A stretch of DNA of 64,000 bases from SZAS-79 sp963844255 (GCA_963844255.1 CAWJNP010000087.1:124001-188000), one strand, 5' to 3'; positions 16,601 through 28,958 are shown, counted from the stretch's first letter. The notes: generated by a model not told the origin, from the sequence alone. Translations and numbers: made by a program.

Positions 16601-19600
16601 CTAAATGCTGTCGAACTGCAGGCTGAATGGTTCCAAGCCTCATCTACGTGGTGGCCCAAGAGCTTCTTCGCCAAGCGAGTCGTGAAGGCGCGTCTGGCGG
16701 GCCTTCGCGCCGATAAGAGGCCACCCAGTGATCCCGAGGTACAGGACATGTTGGCGCCACTCGCCGAAGTCAATGACGAAGACCAAGTTCTGCGGGCGAT
16801 GCATGCAGACGCAGAGGCACTATTACAGGATGTCTACTCAGGAATCCAGACAGACTGGGCTGCCTTGGCAAGCCATGAGAGCTGGGCCAAGAGATTCTCG
16901 GATGCTGTCGCGCTAGTGGCCGGCGTGGACAACAAGCTGGCCGCTGACCTTCGCCAGACGCTCCAACCGCTGGTTTCTGAAAACAGGGCGGTGCTCGCTC
17001 CCAATGGCCATGTCGGTCAAGCGCTCCTTGAGTACCGAGACGCGTGGCGCAAATTTAGGCAAAAGCTCGACGCGATCGAGTCCGTTGCGAGGCCCACAGC
17101 GCTGCTACAGGATTCAGACTTAGCGGACGGGGGGCTTGAACGTATTCAGGGAATTCTGACCGGATGGCAGATTTCGAAGCGGCTGATACAGGCTTGGTGT
17201 CTTTGGCGCAATGTCCGCGACCACGCGATCTCGCAAGGGCTCCAAGGTCTGGTCACGAATCTGGAAAACGGGACGGTGGCCCTGGCCGACGTGGCGTCGC
17301 ACTTCGAATTCAGTTACCGATACTGGTGGGTCAAGAAGACCATCGATAACGATCTGACCTTGCGTAGCTTTTCCAGTGCAGATCACAAACGAAAGATTCT
17401 CGAATTCCGTCAGGCCGACGCGCGCTTTCAGCAGTTGACCGAACAGTACATCGCCGCAACGCTTTCCGGACGCATCCCTGCACCCTCAGGTGTCGTGGTA
17501 GGCGCCGACACTGAGTTGGGGCGCCTCCGCCGAGAGCTGCAGAAGCAGCGGCGGCACATGCCAGTGCGTCAGCTGGTTCAGAGCCTGCCGACACTGCTCC
17601 CGAGACTCAAGCCCTGTCTGCTCATGTCGCCGCTGTCTGTGGCGCAGTACCTGGACGCGGGCTACGCGCAGTTCGACCTTGTCGTCTTCGACGAAGCTTC
17701 ACAGATTCCCGTATGGGATGCTGTTGGTGCGATCGCGCGGGGTAGGCAGTTGGCAGTGGTCGGTGACCCCAAGCAGTTGCCACCCACCAACTTCTTCAAC
17801 AAATCGACGGACTCCGATGAGGCCGACGCTGGCGATGAGCAGGTCGAGGATCTGGAAAGCATCCTGGACGAGTGCCTAGGCGCAGGGATGAATCAATTGA
17901 GTTTGCAGTGGCACTACCGCAGCCGGCACGAGAGCCTGATCACCTTCAGCAACATCAATTATTATGAGTCGAAGCTGATCACGTTCCCGTCGCCCGTCAC
18001 AGACGACGTTGCCGTAAGCGTTAAGCGCGTGAACGGGATCTACGACCGGGGCGGTAGCCGCACCAACAGAATTGAAGCGGAGGCTATCGTCAAGGGCATA
18101 GAGGCGCACTACCTGGATAGCTCCAAGCAGGATCTGACATTGGGTGTGGTCACGTTCAACCAGCCTCAGCAGGCGCTCATAGAAACGCTGCTCGACGCAC
18201 ACCGCAGGAGTAGTCAGAAACTCGACAAAGCCATCGCCGCGAATTCACATGAGCCGCTGTTCATCAAGAATCTGGAGAACGTGCAGGGTGACGAGCGCGA
18301 CGTCATCTTCTTCTCGATTACGTTTGGTCCCGATACTGCCGGCAAAACCACGATGAACTTCGGTCCGCTCAACGGCGAGGGCGGACACAGGCGGCTTAAC
18401 GTCGCCATCTCTCGAGCACGAGAGGCAGTCGTCATCTACGCTACGCTCATGCCGGAACATATTGACTTGGCCAAGGTTCGGGCTGCCGGTGTGCGCGACC
18501 TGAAACACTACCTCGAGTTTGCTCTGAAAGGACCGCGTGCTCTCGTCGAGCAAAGTTCGCCGACGGGACTTGAACCAGACAGTCCGTTCGAGGTTGCCGT
18601 CATTAAGATGCTGCGTGATCGCGGCTGGACAGTTCACCCGCAAGTTGGCTGCTCTGGCTATCGAATTGATATTGGCGTCGTGGACCCGAGGGCGCCGGGC
18701 CGATATCTGGTTGGTATCGAGTGTGATGGCAGGTCGTATCACTCGGGTGCCACCGCGCGTGATCGTGACAGACTGCGGCAGCACGTACTGGAAGGTCTGG
18801 GTTGGCGTATCTATCGAATATGGTCTACGGACTGGTGGATTAACCCAGAAGGGGAGATTGAGACCATTTCGACTTTGCTACATGGACTGCTGGAAGTGCA
18901 GGAAGATTCTCAGGCTATTGTGGCCTGCGGAACTGACACAACGGGCGGCAATGCTGACGAGTCCGAGTTTGAATCGGAGTCTGATGCGCGCCTAGAAGAC
19001 TCGCCCACTCCTCAGACTCACGACTCGACGGATCGTATACAGTCGTTACGTACTTTTGAAGAAGCAATAGTGCCGTCATTGGGAGTCCCTGATAAGTTCT
19101 ACGAACCCAATTCTGCACCCCTGCTCAGAGAGCATCTCAGGCTTGCGATTGATGCGGAAGGGCCAGTGCTGGAAGCCGTGTTGTTTCGTCGAATGGCGCG
19201 AGCGTGGGGACTCGGCCGAACTGGTCGCAGAATCGTTGAGCGCCTGCATCGACTGATGCCAAATGACATACGTCGAACCAAGGATGATTCCGGGACGTTT
19301 TACTGGCCTCAAGGCTGCGAACCGGCGACTTGGACCGACTGTCGTGTAGCCGACGCGACCGATGCCTCACGCCGCCACATCGATGAAGTTTGTATCGAGG
19401 AAATCTCGCTACTGTTGCTGCACATTCTCCGATACGCTGGCGCTTCGCCGCGGGGCGACGCTGCTCGGTCTGTCTGTAGGCTGTTGGGCATGGCACGAAC
19501 TACGGAAGAATCGGAAGCCCGAGTGGGTAGTGCCATAGAGAGGCTACTGGCAATGGAGGCCATAACTGAAGTCAATGGAGCCGTCCGGCTCCCGATTTGA
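13640..19600 (+). CDS. Transglutaminase-like / DUF4011 / SF1 helicase / Vsr-like nuclease / DUF3320 protein (Hhe-like)
   Basis: A 1986-residue multidomain protein. Residues ~220-300 look like a transglutaminase fold with Cys233 (ATCMDLSMLF), His259 (EGHAWVGVW) and Glu295 (LVFETTG). A DUF4011 segment follows at ~390-430 (RLSKWKSKLLDLTLRNRLLN). The SF1 helicase has Walker A GPPGTGKS (705-712), DEAS with Asp1351-Glu1352, GDPKQLPPT, a QWHYRS motif and RRLNVAISRAR. Residues ~1645-1735 are a Vsr/MTES_1575-type nuclease with Asp1677, IECDG (Glu1694, Asp1696) and ARDRDRLRQ. The end (~1810-1886) is DUF3320-like. The DUF4011-helicase-Vsr order is that of the single-gene antiphage protein called Hhe; I infer nucleic-acid attack on phage. 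The ATG at 13640 follows GAGAGGA by nine bases and is preferred over an in-frame GTG at 13613. Confidence 0.88.
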   Translation: MEGQEGDPESPPADSLSCVALEIEADPTLGYASIQNAVPVVRSLRLTNQGSEARENLQVLITCDPPFAQGIKLRFDRLAPSESRRISPVDLVPDHAFLADLQESVNALIKVSVLAGTEELARADKSIEVLAYDQWAGTRALPELLAAFCMPNNPAVDVLIGQASKLLRSEYADLSMNGYQSKSRDVVWKQVSALYSTISAQTLQYAEPPASFGTDGQKIRTPERILDGRVATCMDLSMLFASCLEQAGLRAVILIKEGHAWVGVWLHSACFPDPLTDDVQAVRKRVDSGEFLVFETTGVAQHHSRRPSLRIAVEQGHAHLLEEDTFRYAVDIHRARELQIKPLPSRTTPVRRAEAEAIEAPAAIEPTPHLPPLDPEFLTPLDLPTEDTPEGRLSKWKSKLLDLTLRNRLLNFKPTKSTLQFVAPNLAGMEDALSEGTEFRIRPLPNLMEGADPRMAQVHAIRGGRSPVDDMALEALANKELLAKVPPEALDANLLTIFRGARTGLEEGGANTLYLAIGFLRWTEAVKSESVHLAPILLIPVSLQRQSVRSGFRLSRHDDEAIVNPTLLQLLKNSFELRIAGLEVIQTDEKGIDVNKVLQAFRLAVREIPKWEVLEQAHLGIFSFTKYLMWKDLQDRTEQLKANRVVKHLIDNPGQAFARDDNDGNFDRLDETHRPQDILAPLLSDSSQLKAICVVDAGRDLVLEGPPGTGKSQTITNLIAHTLAKGKTVLFVSEKLAALEVVHRRLVGINLGPFCLELHSSKAKKSEVLLQLGKALDIVGQRTADEWMREAERLAQLRQELNDLVDSLHRSHPCGLTVFEAIGTCIEHKAEEPSQLPWSDALTHSREQLDKLRETSRKMAALAGALGPLRAHPLLLIGKSDWSPTWQDELLAAAKALDLAIFSVREKSQTVGKLLGYPSSGLSLQAYALLDQLADVLMAAPKVPMGLARHAHDVNARTRVHLLAKHGLARNGHWERVGPGWGTHLAKLNAVELQAEWFQASSTWWPKSFFAKRVVKARLAGLRADKRPPSDPEVQDMLAPLAEVNDEDQVLRAMHADAEALLQDVYSGIQTDWAALASHESWAKRFSDAVALVAGVDNKLAADLRQTLQPLVSENRAVLAPNGHVGQALLEYRDAWRKFRQKLDAIESVARPTALLQDSDLADGGLERIQGILTGWQISKRLIQAWCLWRNVRDHAISQGLQGLVTNLENGTVALADVASHFEFSYRYWWVKKTIDNDLTLRSFSSADHKRKILEFRQADARFQQLTEQYIAATLSGRIPAPSGVVVGADTELGRLRRELQKQRRHMPVRQLVQSLPTLLPRLKPCLLMSPLSVAQYLDAGYAQFDLVVFDEASQIPVWDAVGAIARGRQLAVVGDPKQLPPTNFFNKSTDSDEADAGDEQVEDLESILDECLGAGMNQLSLQWHYRSRHESLITFSNINYYESKLITFPSPVTDDVAVSVKRVNGIYDRGGSRTNRIEAEAIVKGIEAHYLDSSKQDLTLGVVTFNQPQQALIETLLDAHRRSSQKLDKAIAANSHEPLFIKNLENVQGDERDVIFFSITFGPDTAGKTTMNFGPLNGEGGHRRLNVAISRAREAVVIYATLMPEHIDLAKVRAAGVRDLKHYLEFALKGPRALVEQSSPTGLEPDSPFEVAVIKMLRDRGWTVHPQVGCSGYRIDIGVVDPRAPGRYLVGIECDGRSYHSGATARDRDRLRQHVLEGLGWRIYRIWSTDWWINPEGEIETISTLLHGLLEVQEDSQAIVACGTDTTGGNADESEFESESDARLEDSPTPQTHDSTDRIQSLRTFEEAIVPSLGVPDKFYEPNSAPLLREHLRLAIDAEGPVLEAVLFRRMARAWGLGRTGRRIVERLHRLMPNDIRRTKDDSGTFYWPQGCEPATWTDCRVADATDASRRHIDEVCIEEISLLLLHILRYAGASPRGDAARSVCRLLGMARTTEESEARVGSAIERLLAMEAITEVNGAVRLPI

Positions 19601-19788
19601 GCTAGCCCTAACCTCCGTTTCAGTTCTAGGAAAAGCGCATGCGCGGAGTGGCTGCACTATCCAATGATCTGAAGGGGTAGGTAATCAGTAATGTTTAAGA
19701 TTTCAAACGAAGAGTCCGCTACAGAGGCCGCGCTCCTGTCAATTTATGTATCGGTATCGATACAGCTACGCGGGATTCTTCTCTCTGT
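19601..19788. other. Right junction of the island
   Basis: Noncoding stretch between the end of the helicase-nuclease gene and the convergent transporter gene. It contains the right copy of the boundary repeat (19694-19764); the remaining ~110 bases show nothing recognisable. G+C rises to the chromosomal level just right of the repeat. Confidence 0.5.
19694..19764 (+). repeat. Right boundary repeat of the defence island
   Basis: Gap-free partner of 10721-10791 in the same orientation. The final 18 bases (19747-19764), TGTATCG-GTAT-CGATACA, are identical to the left copy and palindromic, while the middle of the repeat has diverged. Confidence 0.6.
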
Positions 19789-20686
19789 CTATGATCCCTT
19801 GCGCGCCAAATAAATGCCCACCAGCACCACCACCCCGCCCGCGATCTGCAGCGCCACCAGCGGCTCGCCCAGCAGCACCCAGGCAAACACGCCCGCCATC
19901 ACCGGCTGCAGCAGCAGGCTGACCGAAGAGAACGAGGCCGGCAGGTGCGCGAGCGCATAGGCGATGAGTCCCTGCCCGCAGGCGTGCGAGATCAGCGCGA
20001 TGCCGACGAGCTTCCACCATCCCGCCGCGCTCACCGGCAGCATCTGCTCGCCGGTGGCGAGCGCAACCGGCAGCAGCACCAGCGCGGTGATCGCGGTGGT
20101 GACCGCCATCAGGCGCAGCGTCCCCGCGCCACGGTCTCGCAGGCCCTTCACGGTGAGCAGGTACCAGGCGTAGAACATCGCCGTGACCACGCCGAACGCG
20201 TCGCCGAGCAGCGCGGTGGAGGAGAACTTCATGCTGGTGCTCACCAGCATCGCGACGCCGCTGAGCGCGGTGACGAGGCCGACCAGGAACACGCGGCTCG
20301 GCTTCTGGCGGAACAGCAGCCAGGCGGCGAGCGTGACGAAGATCGCCGCGAGATTGGCGAGCAGGGTCGAATTCGCCACCGACGTCAGCTTGACCGAGAA
20401 GTGCCAGAAGAAAAGATCCCCGCTGAAGGCGAGGCCGGCGGCGAACAGCAGCCAGCGCGTGCGCACTTCGCTTGCGTCAGGCGCTGCGCGGCGTCCGTAC
20501 AGCGCGTACAGCGGCCAGAGCACCGGCAGGGCGAGGGCCACGCGCCAGAACGCGGTCGCGGTGGGGCCGGTTTCGGACACGCGCACGAAGATCGGCGACA
20601 GTGCAATGCAGACCGCGCCGAGGAGCAGCGCAAGCAGGGCGAGCCCTCGCGAGGGCGAACAATCGAGGACTGCATCGGCGACGCAT
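19789..20686 (-). CDS. DMT-superfamily (EamA) transporter, one-base frameshift near the start
   Basis: About 298 residues with ten hydrophobic segments in two EamA repeats, as in drug/metabolite transporters. The second half ends with the typical LLGEPLVALQIAGGVVVLVGIYLA. The first membrane segment (ALARLALLALLLGAVCIALS) is only restored if the start is the ATG at 20686 and one extra base in the CCC at 20644-20646 is skipped; otherwise translation would begin at the GTG at 20586 without segment one. The insertion lies at a codon boundary, like many others in this window. The substrate is unknown. It is divergent from dnaE and is the first backbone gene to the right of the island. Confidence 0.8.
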
Positions 20687-20717
20687 TATCGCAGCGCCGC
20701 GCGCATGGCGCGGGTGG

Positions 20718-20723
20718 TAAAAT
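20718..20723 (+). promoter_or_regulatory. Possible -10 box for dnaE
   Basis: TAAAAT, in the context GTGGTAAAAT, ends 11 bases before the dnaE ATG. No clear -35 is seen. If used, the 5' leader would be only a few bases long. Confidence 0.3.
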
Positions 20724-20734
20724 TTTTCACTCCC

Positions 20735-24263
<3,529 letters not shown>

Positions 24264-24325
24264 GCCCTGCTGGGCAGCGCGCAGCGAGGGCGCGCCGACA
24301 GGGGTCGCGCGCCGCGAGGGCGCGC

Positions 24326-27137
24326 TCAGCGCCGCTCTGTCCCGATATCGGGTTCACCGCATGACTTCAGGATCTCGGCGCGCACCGCGTCGCGCAGGCG
24401 CACCGCTGCGGCCCAGTCCTGCCCGTCGGCACTGACCGGCGCACCGACCGTCACCGACACCGCCGCGCGGCGCAGAACCCAGGTGCCGTCGCGCAGCACC
24501 GAGCGGATGCCGCGCAGCGCCACCGGGATCACCGGGATGCCGGCCTGTGCCGCGGCCTGGAACGCGCCGGTGCGAAAATCCATCAGACCCGTGTGGCGGG
24601 TCAGCGTGCCTTCCGGGAATACGACGAGCGAAATCCCCTGCTTGGCGGCTTCGCCGAGCTCGGATGCGTGTTCGGCGCTCTTGGCCACATCGAAGCGCTC
24701 GATGAACTGCGTGCCAAAGCCCGAGAGCAGGGCGCGCATCAGCGGGTTGTCCTTGAACTCGCGCTTGGCGACGAACGCATATCCCCGGTGTTCCAGTAGA
24801 GAGAGCAGGACCAGTGCGTCGAGATAGCTGGTGTGGTTGACCGCGAGCACGAGCGGCGTGCTCGTCTGCAGGTGCTCCATTCCGCGCGTCGCGACCGGAA
24901 TGCCCGACAGGATCAGGAACCACTTCGACACGCCCTTGCCCACGTTCCAGCACTGCCTGCGCGGCAAAAGCAATGCGGCCAGCAGGGCCCAGGGAAACAG
25001 CAGCGCGAACGCGAGGTAGCCGCGCAGCGCGAACAAGGCGCCGCCGGCGGTACGCAGGCCGCGGCGCAGCTGCGGCATCGCGCCGGCCAGCATGAGGCGC
25101 GCGAACTGCATCCAGACCGCCTGCGGTTTTACGGACGAGGGCCCACGCTCGTAATATTCTCGCGCGGCCACGCGCCGGATCTTGCCGCTCGAGGTCTTGG
25201 GCACGGTGCCCGGCGGTGCGAGCACGATGTCGTCCGCGGGCCCGCCGAGCAGGCCCACCGCGAGGTCGTTGATCATGCGTTTGAGATCTTCGTGGCGCGA
25301 TGCGTCGCGGTCCTTCATCTCGGCCAGCACCACCACGCGCTCGGTGCCGGCCTCGGGATCGCGGCTGCCGAACACCGCAACGCAGCCGCGCCGGATGCCG
25401 GCCAGATCGCCCACGGCCTGTTCGAGTTCATAAGGACTGATGTTGCGCCCGCCGCGGATGATGATGTCCTTCTCGCGACCGGTCAGGAACAGCACGCCCT
25501 CCGAGAGATAGGCGCGGTCGCCGGTATTGACCCACTCGCCGTCGAACAGCGTCCTGGTCGCTTCCGGATTGCGGTAGTAGCCCGAGGTTGAAGACGGCCC
25601 GCGAAACTGGAGCAGGCCCTCCTGCCGGTCGGGCAGTTCGAGCCCGGCGCCGTCCACGGTGCGGATGTCGTGGCCCGGGATCGGTGTCCCGCAACCGATC
25701 ACGATCAGCGGCGAGGGATCGTCCGGCAGCGCCTCGACAGCCTCCCCGGTGCGCGTGAAGCGGTCGCGGTCGAGCCGGTCCGCGCGCCAGGGGCTGCCCG
25801 GAACGGTGATCGCCACGCCCACCGAGGATTCGGCCAGTCCGTAGGAGGGCGAAAGGCAGTTCTTCGGCAGCCCGTACCTGCCGAAGCGCTTCTCGAATTC
25901 GATGATGGTGTCCGGGCTGACGGGCTCGGCGGCGTTGAATGCAAATCGCCAGGACGACAGATCGATGCCCTCCATGTCCGCATCCGAAATTCGGCGCAGG
26001 CACAGCTCGAACGAGAAGTTGGGCCCGCCGGACATGGTGCCGCGGTGGCGATGGATCGCGCGCATCCAGCTCGCCGGGCGGGAGAGAAACGCCAGCGGCG
26101 ACATCAGCACCGTGGGAAAGCCGAGCACCAGCGAGGCGAAGTTCGCGCCGATCAGACCGAGGTCGTGGTACAGCGGCAGCCAGCTCACGAACACGTCCTC
26201 GGGTCCCGGCGTTGACTGCCGCACCCATCGCGCGCACGTTGGCCATCAGGTTGGCGTGCGACAGCACCACGCCCTTCGGGTTGCCCGTGCTGCCCGAGGT
26301 GTACTGCAGGAAACCGGTGTCGCCGGGTTTGCCGTGCACCGGTGCGAAGTCCTGCCCGCCGGGTTTGTCGAGGTCCTCGGGCACCAGCACGAGGCGCAGC
26401 GACTCGACCTGCGCGCGCAGCAGGTAGGCGAGTGCCTTGGCCTCTCGCACCGTGATCATGATCGTCGGCCCCGCGCTCTTCAGGATGCTGACGTGGCGGG
26501 TCATGTGGTCTTCGATCGTCGACAGGCGCGCCGGCGGATAGAGCGGCACCGGCACGCCGCCCGCAAGCAGCACGCCGTAGAACGAGTACAGATACTCCCG
26601 GCAGGTCGGCAGCATGATCGCGACCATCTGGCCCGGCTGCAGTCCGGCGCGCGAGAGTTGCGCCGCATAGCCCATCGCGCCATCCCACAACGCGCGATAG
26701 CTCAGCGGGTATTCCTTGTCTTCCTCGTACATGAACACGGTGAGGCGGTCGGGCTGGCGTTCGACGTGGTACTGGAGTGCCTCGGTCAGCGTGCGCGCCT
26801 GGGCGTTCGTGGGGGCGCGCACGCCCTCGCTTTGAACGAGGCTTGCGACACTGCGGTCGGCCGCCTGCGGCGCGTGTCCTGCGCCTGCGAGCAGAAAGCG
26901 CAACAGGTCGCGCGGTGTCTCGGCAGTGGCCAGCGCCTGCTCGGGCAGGCTCGCGCCGAATTCCTTTTCGAGGCGCAGCACCAGTTCGACGCGCGCAAGG
27001 CTGTCGAGGCCGAGCTCCTTTTCGAGCGAGCTGTCGAGCGTGACGTGCGGTTCGACGTTCGGGCGCGCTTCCTTTGTCACGGCTGCGACGACTTCGAGCA
27101 CGCGCTCGGGTTTGATCTCGTTGTTTGTCTCGTTCAT
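24326..27137 (-). CDS. ACP / fatty acyl-adenylating enzyme / PlsC acyltransferase fusion, one frameshift
   Basis: About 937 residues when one extra base in the CCC at 26205-26207 is skipped. Residues ~1-85 are an acyl carrier domain with the phosphopantetheine site GLDSLARVEL. Residues ~110-670 are a FadD-like adenylating domain: YTSGSTGNPKGVVLSH, SWLPLYHDLGLIG, YGLAESSVG, GREKDIIIRGGRN and the catalytic Lys in PKTSSGKIRR. Two hydrophobic segments (~720-760) lead to a PlsC-type acyltransferase with NHTSYLD (HX4D) and VVFPEGTLTR. The protein can be read as a self-contained machine that activates a fatty acid, holds it on its own carrier and transfers it to a lyso-lipid at the membrane, similar in logic to Aas; the acceptor is unknown. 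The ATG at 27137 is preferred because it begins directly at the carrier domain. Divergent from the metallohydrolase gene. Confidence 0.87.
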
Positions 27138-27205
27138 CGCAGGTTCCCGCGCCTGTGTTGACGCATGTTGTCGATGTGCCGCGCGGTGCACTGCGCGATG
27201 TGGAG

Positions 27206-27219
27206 CGAGTGTACACTCG
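27206..27219. promoter_or_regulatory. Perfect 14-bp palindrome in a divergent promoter region
   Basis: CGAGTGTACACTCG is its own reverse complement and lies in the 113-base gap between the divergent acyl-adenylating fusion and the metallohydrolase gene. TACACT inside it could be a -10 box for the rightward gene, so a dimeric regulator bound here would block transcription. The regulator is not identifiable. Confidence 0.4.
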
Positions 27220-27250
27220 GCACAGACTTACGACCCTGAGCGAGGATGCC

Positions 27251-28042
27251 GTGATCGTCAAGCAGATCTGGACCGGAAACAACTACCGTAATTTCAACTA
27301 CCTGATCGCCTGCGGGGAGACCGGGGAGGCGCTGGCGATCGATCCGCTGGACGTGGCGAAATGTCTCAAGGCAGCCAGGGACGAGGGCTGGAGCATCACC
27401 CAGATCCTCAATACCCATGAGCACCACGACCACACCGGCGGCAACGCGGCAATGGTGGACGCGACCGGCGCGAAGATCCTCGCGCACAAGAACGCGAAGG
27501 ACAAGATTGCCAACGTGTCGCGGGGCCTGTCGGCGGGCGACGTGATCAAGGTCGGCAAGACGGTCGAGCTCGAAGCCCTGGATACGCCGGGCCACACCAT
27601 GTGCCATATCTGCCTGCGCTCGCACACCGACCGGCCCGCGCTGTTTTCAGGCGACACCCTGTTCAACGCCGGCGCCGGCAACTGCCACAACGGCGGGCAT
27701 CCGGCCGAGCTCTACAAGACCTTCGTCGAGCAGCTCGCCAAGCTGCCGCCCGAGACCCTGCTCTATCCGGGCCACGACTACATCGAGAACAACCTCAAGT
27801 TCACCCTCGACCGCGAGCCCGACAACCGCGCCGCGAAAGCGATGCTCGACAAGCTCAGTGGGCAGGACACCAATCGCGCCCACGTGAGCTCGATGGAGGA
27901 GGAGCGCGAGGTCAATACCTTCTTCAGGCTCTCGAACCCCACCGTCATCGCGGCACTGCGCGAGTCGTTTCCCGACCTGCCCGAGAATCCCGATCCGCAG
28001 ACCGTGTTCCTCAAGCTGCGGGAGTTGCGCAACACCTGGTAA
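27251..28042 (+). CDS. Metallo-beta-lactamase fold hydrolase, glyoxalase II-like
   Basis: A 263-residue MBL-fold enzyme. THEHHDHTGGN is the zinc-binding HxHxDH motif, TPGHTMCH the next His, FSGDTLFNAGAGNC the bridging Asp and YPGHDYIENNL the final His, in the order and spacing of hydroxyacylglutathione hydrolases. The C-terminal helical region (EREVNTFFRLSNPTV) resembles the substrate-binding domain of GloB. It should hydrolyse a thioester such as S-lactoylglutathione. The GTG start at 27251 follows GAGCGAGGA; no good ATG is nearby. It converges on the AllH gene, with a MITE-like repeat between them. Confidence 0.85.
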   Translation: MIVKQIWTGNNYRNFNYLIACGETGEALAIDPLDVAKCLKAARDEGWSITQILNTHEHHDHTGGNAAMVDATGAKILAHKNAKDKIANVSRGLSAGDVIKVGKTVELEALDTPGHTMCHICLRSHTDRPALFSGDTLFNAGAGNCHNGGHPAELYKTFVEQLAKLPPETLLYPGHDYIENNLKFTLDREPDNRAAKAMLDKLSGQDTNRAHVSSMEEEREVNTFFRLSNPTVIAALRESFPDLPENPDPQTVFLKLRELRNTW

Positions 28043-28049
28043 GGAAAGT

Positions 28050-28195
28050 GGGGTCAGAGTCGACTTTTCCTGCCCAATGGCAGCGCAAACCAATGCTGCC
28101 ATTTTTCGAGCAATCTAGAGTACTGGAGCGGATCTCAAGGCGAATTGTTGCCATCGCCCAGGCACGGGATCGGAGAAAAGTCGACTCTGACCCGG
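28050..28195. repeat. MITE-like element with 18-bp perfect terminal inverted repeats
   Basis: GGGTCAGAGTCGACTTTT at 28051-28068 is repeated inverted and without mismatch at 28176-28193. The ~145-base unit between two convergent genes has no coding content. Short elements ending in GGGGTCAGAGTC-like sequence are scattered in many proteobacterial genomes and appear to be nonautonomous insertion elements; that link is from general knowledge, not from this window, which has no other copy. It begins 8 bases after one stop codon and ends 4 bases before another. Confidence 0.65.
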
Positions 28196-28198
28196 CTT

Positions 28199-28958
28199 TT
28201 ACTGCGTCTCACAAATGCCCTCCAGCGCGAGCGCGACGCCTGCGAGCGCATCCCAGCCGGAGGTGTGGCCGATCGCGTCGATGCGTGCGAGGTCGGGCAG
28301 GACGCCCGAGAGCAAGGCCGTGATCGCGTCGTTCACCGCCTCGCCGCATTCGCCCTCCGCGGCGCAGGCCAGGTGGGCCTGGCTGATGCGGTTGGTTCCG
28401 TCCTTCGCCAGCGGCAGCGCCCAGGCGGCGAGGTGCGCGGCAACGTCAGAGCGGCCCGTCGCGTGCAAGGCGCACAGCGCGCCGCCGATGAGGTCGTCGC
28501 CGGAAGGCGTGAGGCCCGGCCCGAGACCGATCAATCCGGCGGCAGCCTGGGGCGCGCCTTCGGGCGCGGCCAGCCAGCGCGCCAGCGCCTTGACTGCGGG
28601 CGCTCGCTTGCGTGCAGGGTCGAGCACACAGGCGAAACCTTCCTGAGGCAACCGGTCCGCGTGCCACCGCGCGCAGGCGCGCGAGGGCTGCGGCAACGAC
28701 CGCTGCGTCCCAGTCCGCGTGCGGAGCGCGGCTGCCAGAGCGTGGCGCGGTGAGGTCGACACGGAGCGCGTCGCCGACTGATACGGCATCGGGAAGGAAT
28801 TCGCTATGCGCATTGAGCGGCCCGTTGCCCACCAAGCCGATGCATGCAAGGCCAGCCGATGTCTCGACGTAGCAGCTGCGTTCGAACACCGCGATGACGC
28901 GCGCTTCACCTGAAATCAGTGCGCGCCTTGCGAACCTGCCGATCGACGACAACCTCAA
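28199..28958 (-). CDS. allH: DUF2877 protein, oxamate carbamoyltransferase subunit AllH-like, one frameshift
   Basis: About 252 residues after skipping one extra base near 28669. The hallmark GLIGLGPGLTPSGDDLIGGA of DUF2877 is intact, with the flanking ALCALHATGR and a Cys/Ala-rich C-terminus. In Escherichia coli the homologue YlbF was renamed AllH, one of three proteins needed for oxamate (oxalurate) carbamoyltransferase in allantoin catabolism. The start is a TTG that overlaps the carbamate kinase stop (TTGA), implying translational coupling of the two. The frameshift is an extra G between codons in the sense strand. Function is inferred from family and from its neighbours. Confidence 0.8.

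Larger units (their letters stand above)
10721..19764. mobile_element. Defence island bounded by 71-bp direct repeats (CBASS plus helicase-nuclease)
   Basis: Three genes on the plus strand, visibly less G+C-rich than the flanks, sit between purM and a DMT transporter gene, two chromosomal backbone genes. The boundary repeats described separately mark both ends. All three cargo genes belong to antiphage families: CapV-type patatin, CD-NTase, and a DUF4011-helicase-Vsr-like protein. No integrase, transposase or relaxase is encoded, so either mobilisation is in trans or the element has lost its recombinase. The 137 bases before the first gene and the 302 bases between the second and third contain no further convincing gene. 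Confidence 0.6.

Noticed and set aside
10721..19764. Prophage or integrative conjugative element
   Set aside because: No integrase, structural, replication or conjugation genes; only defence cargo.
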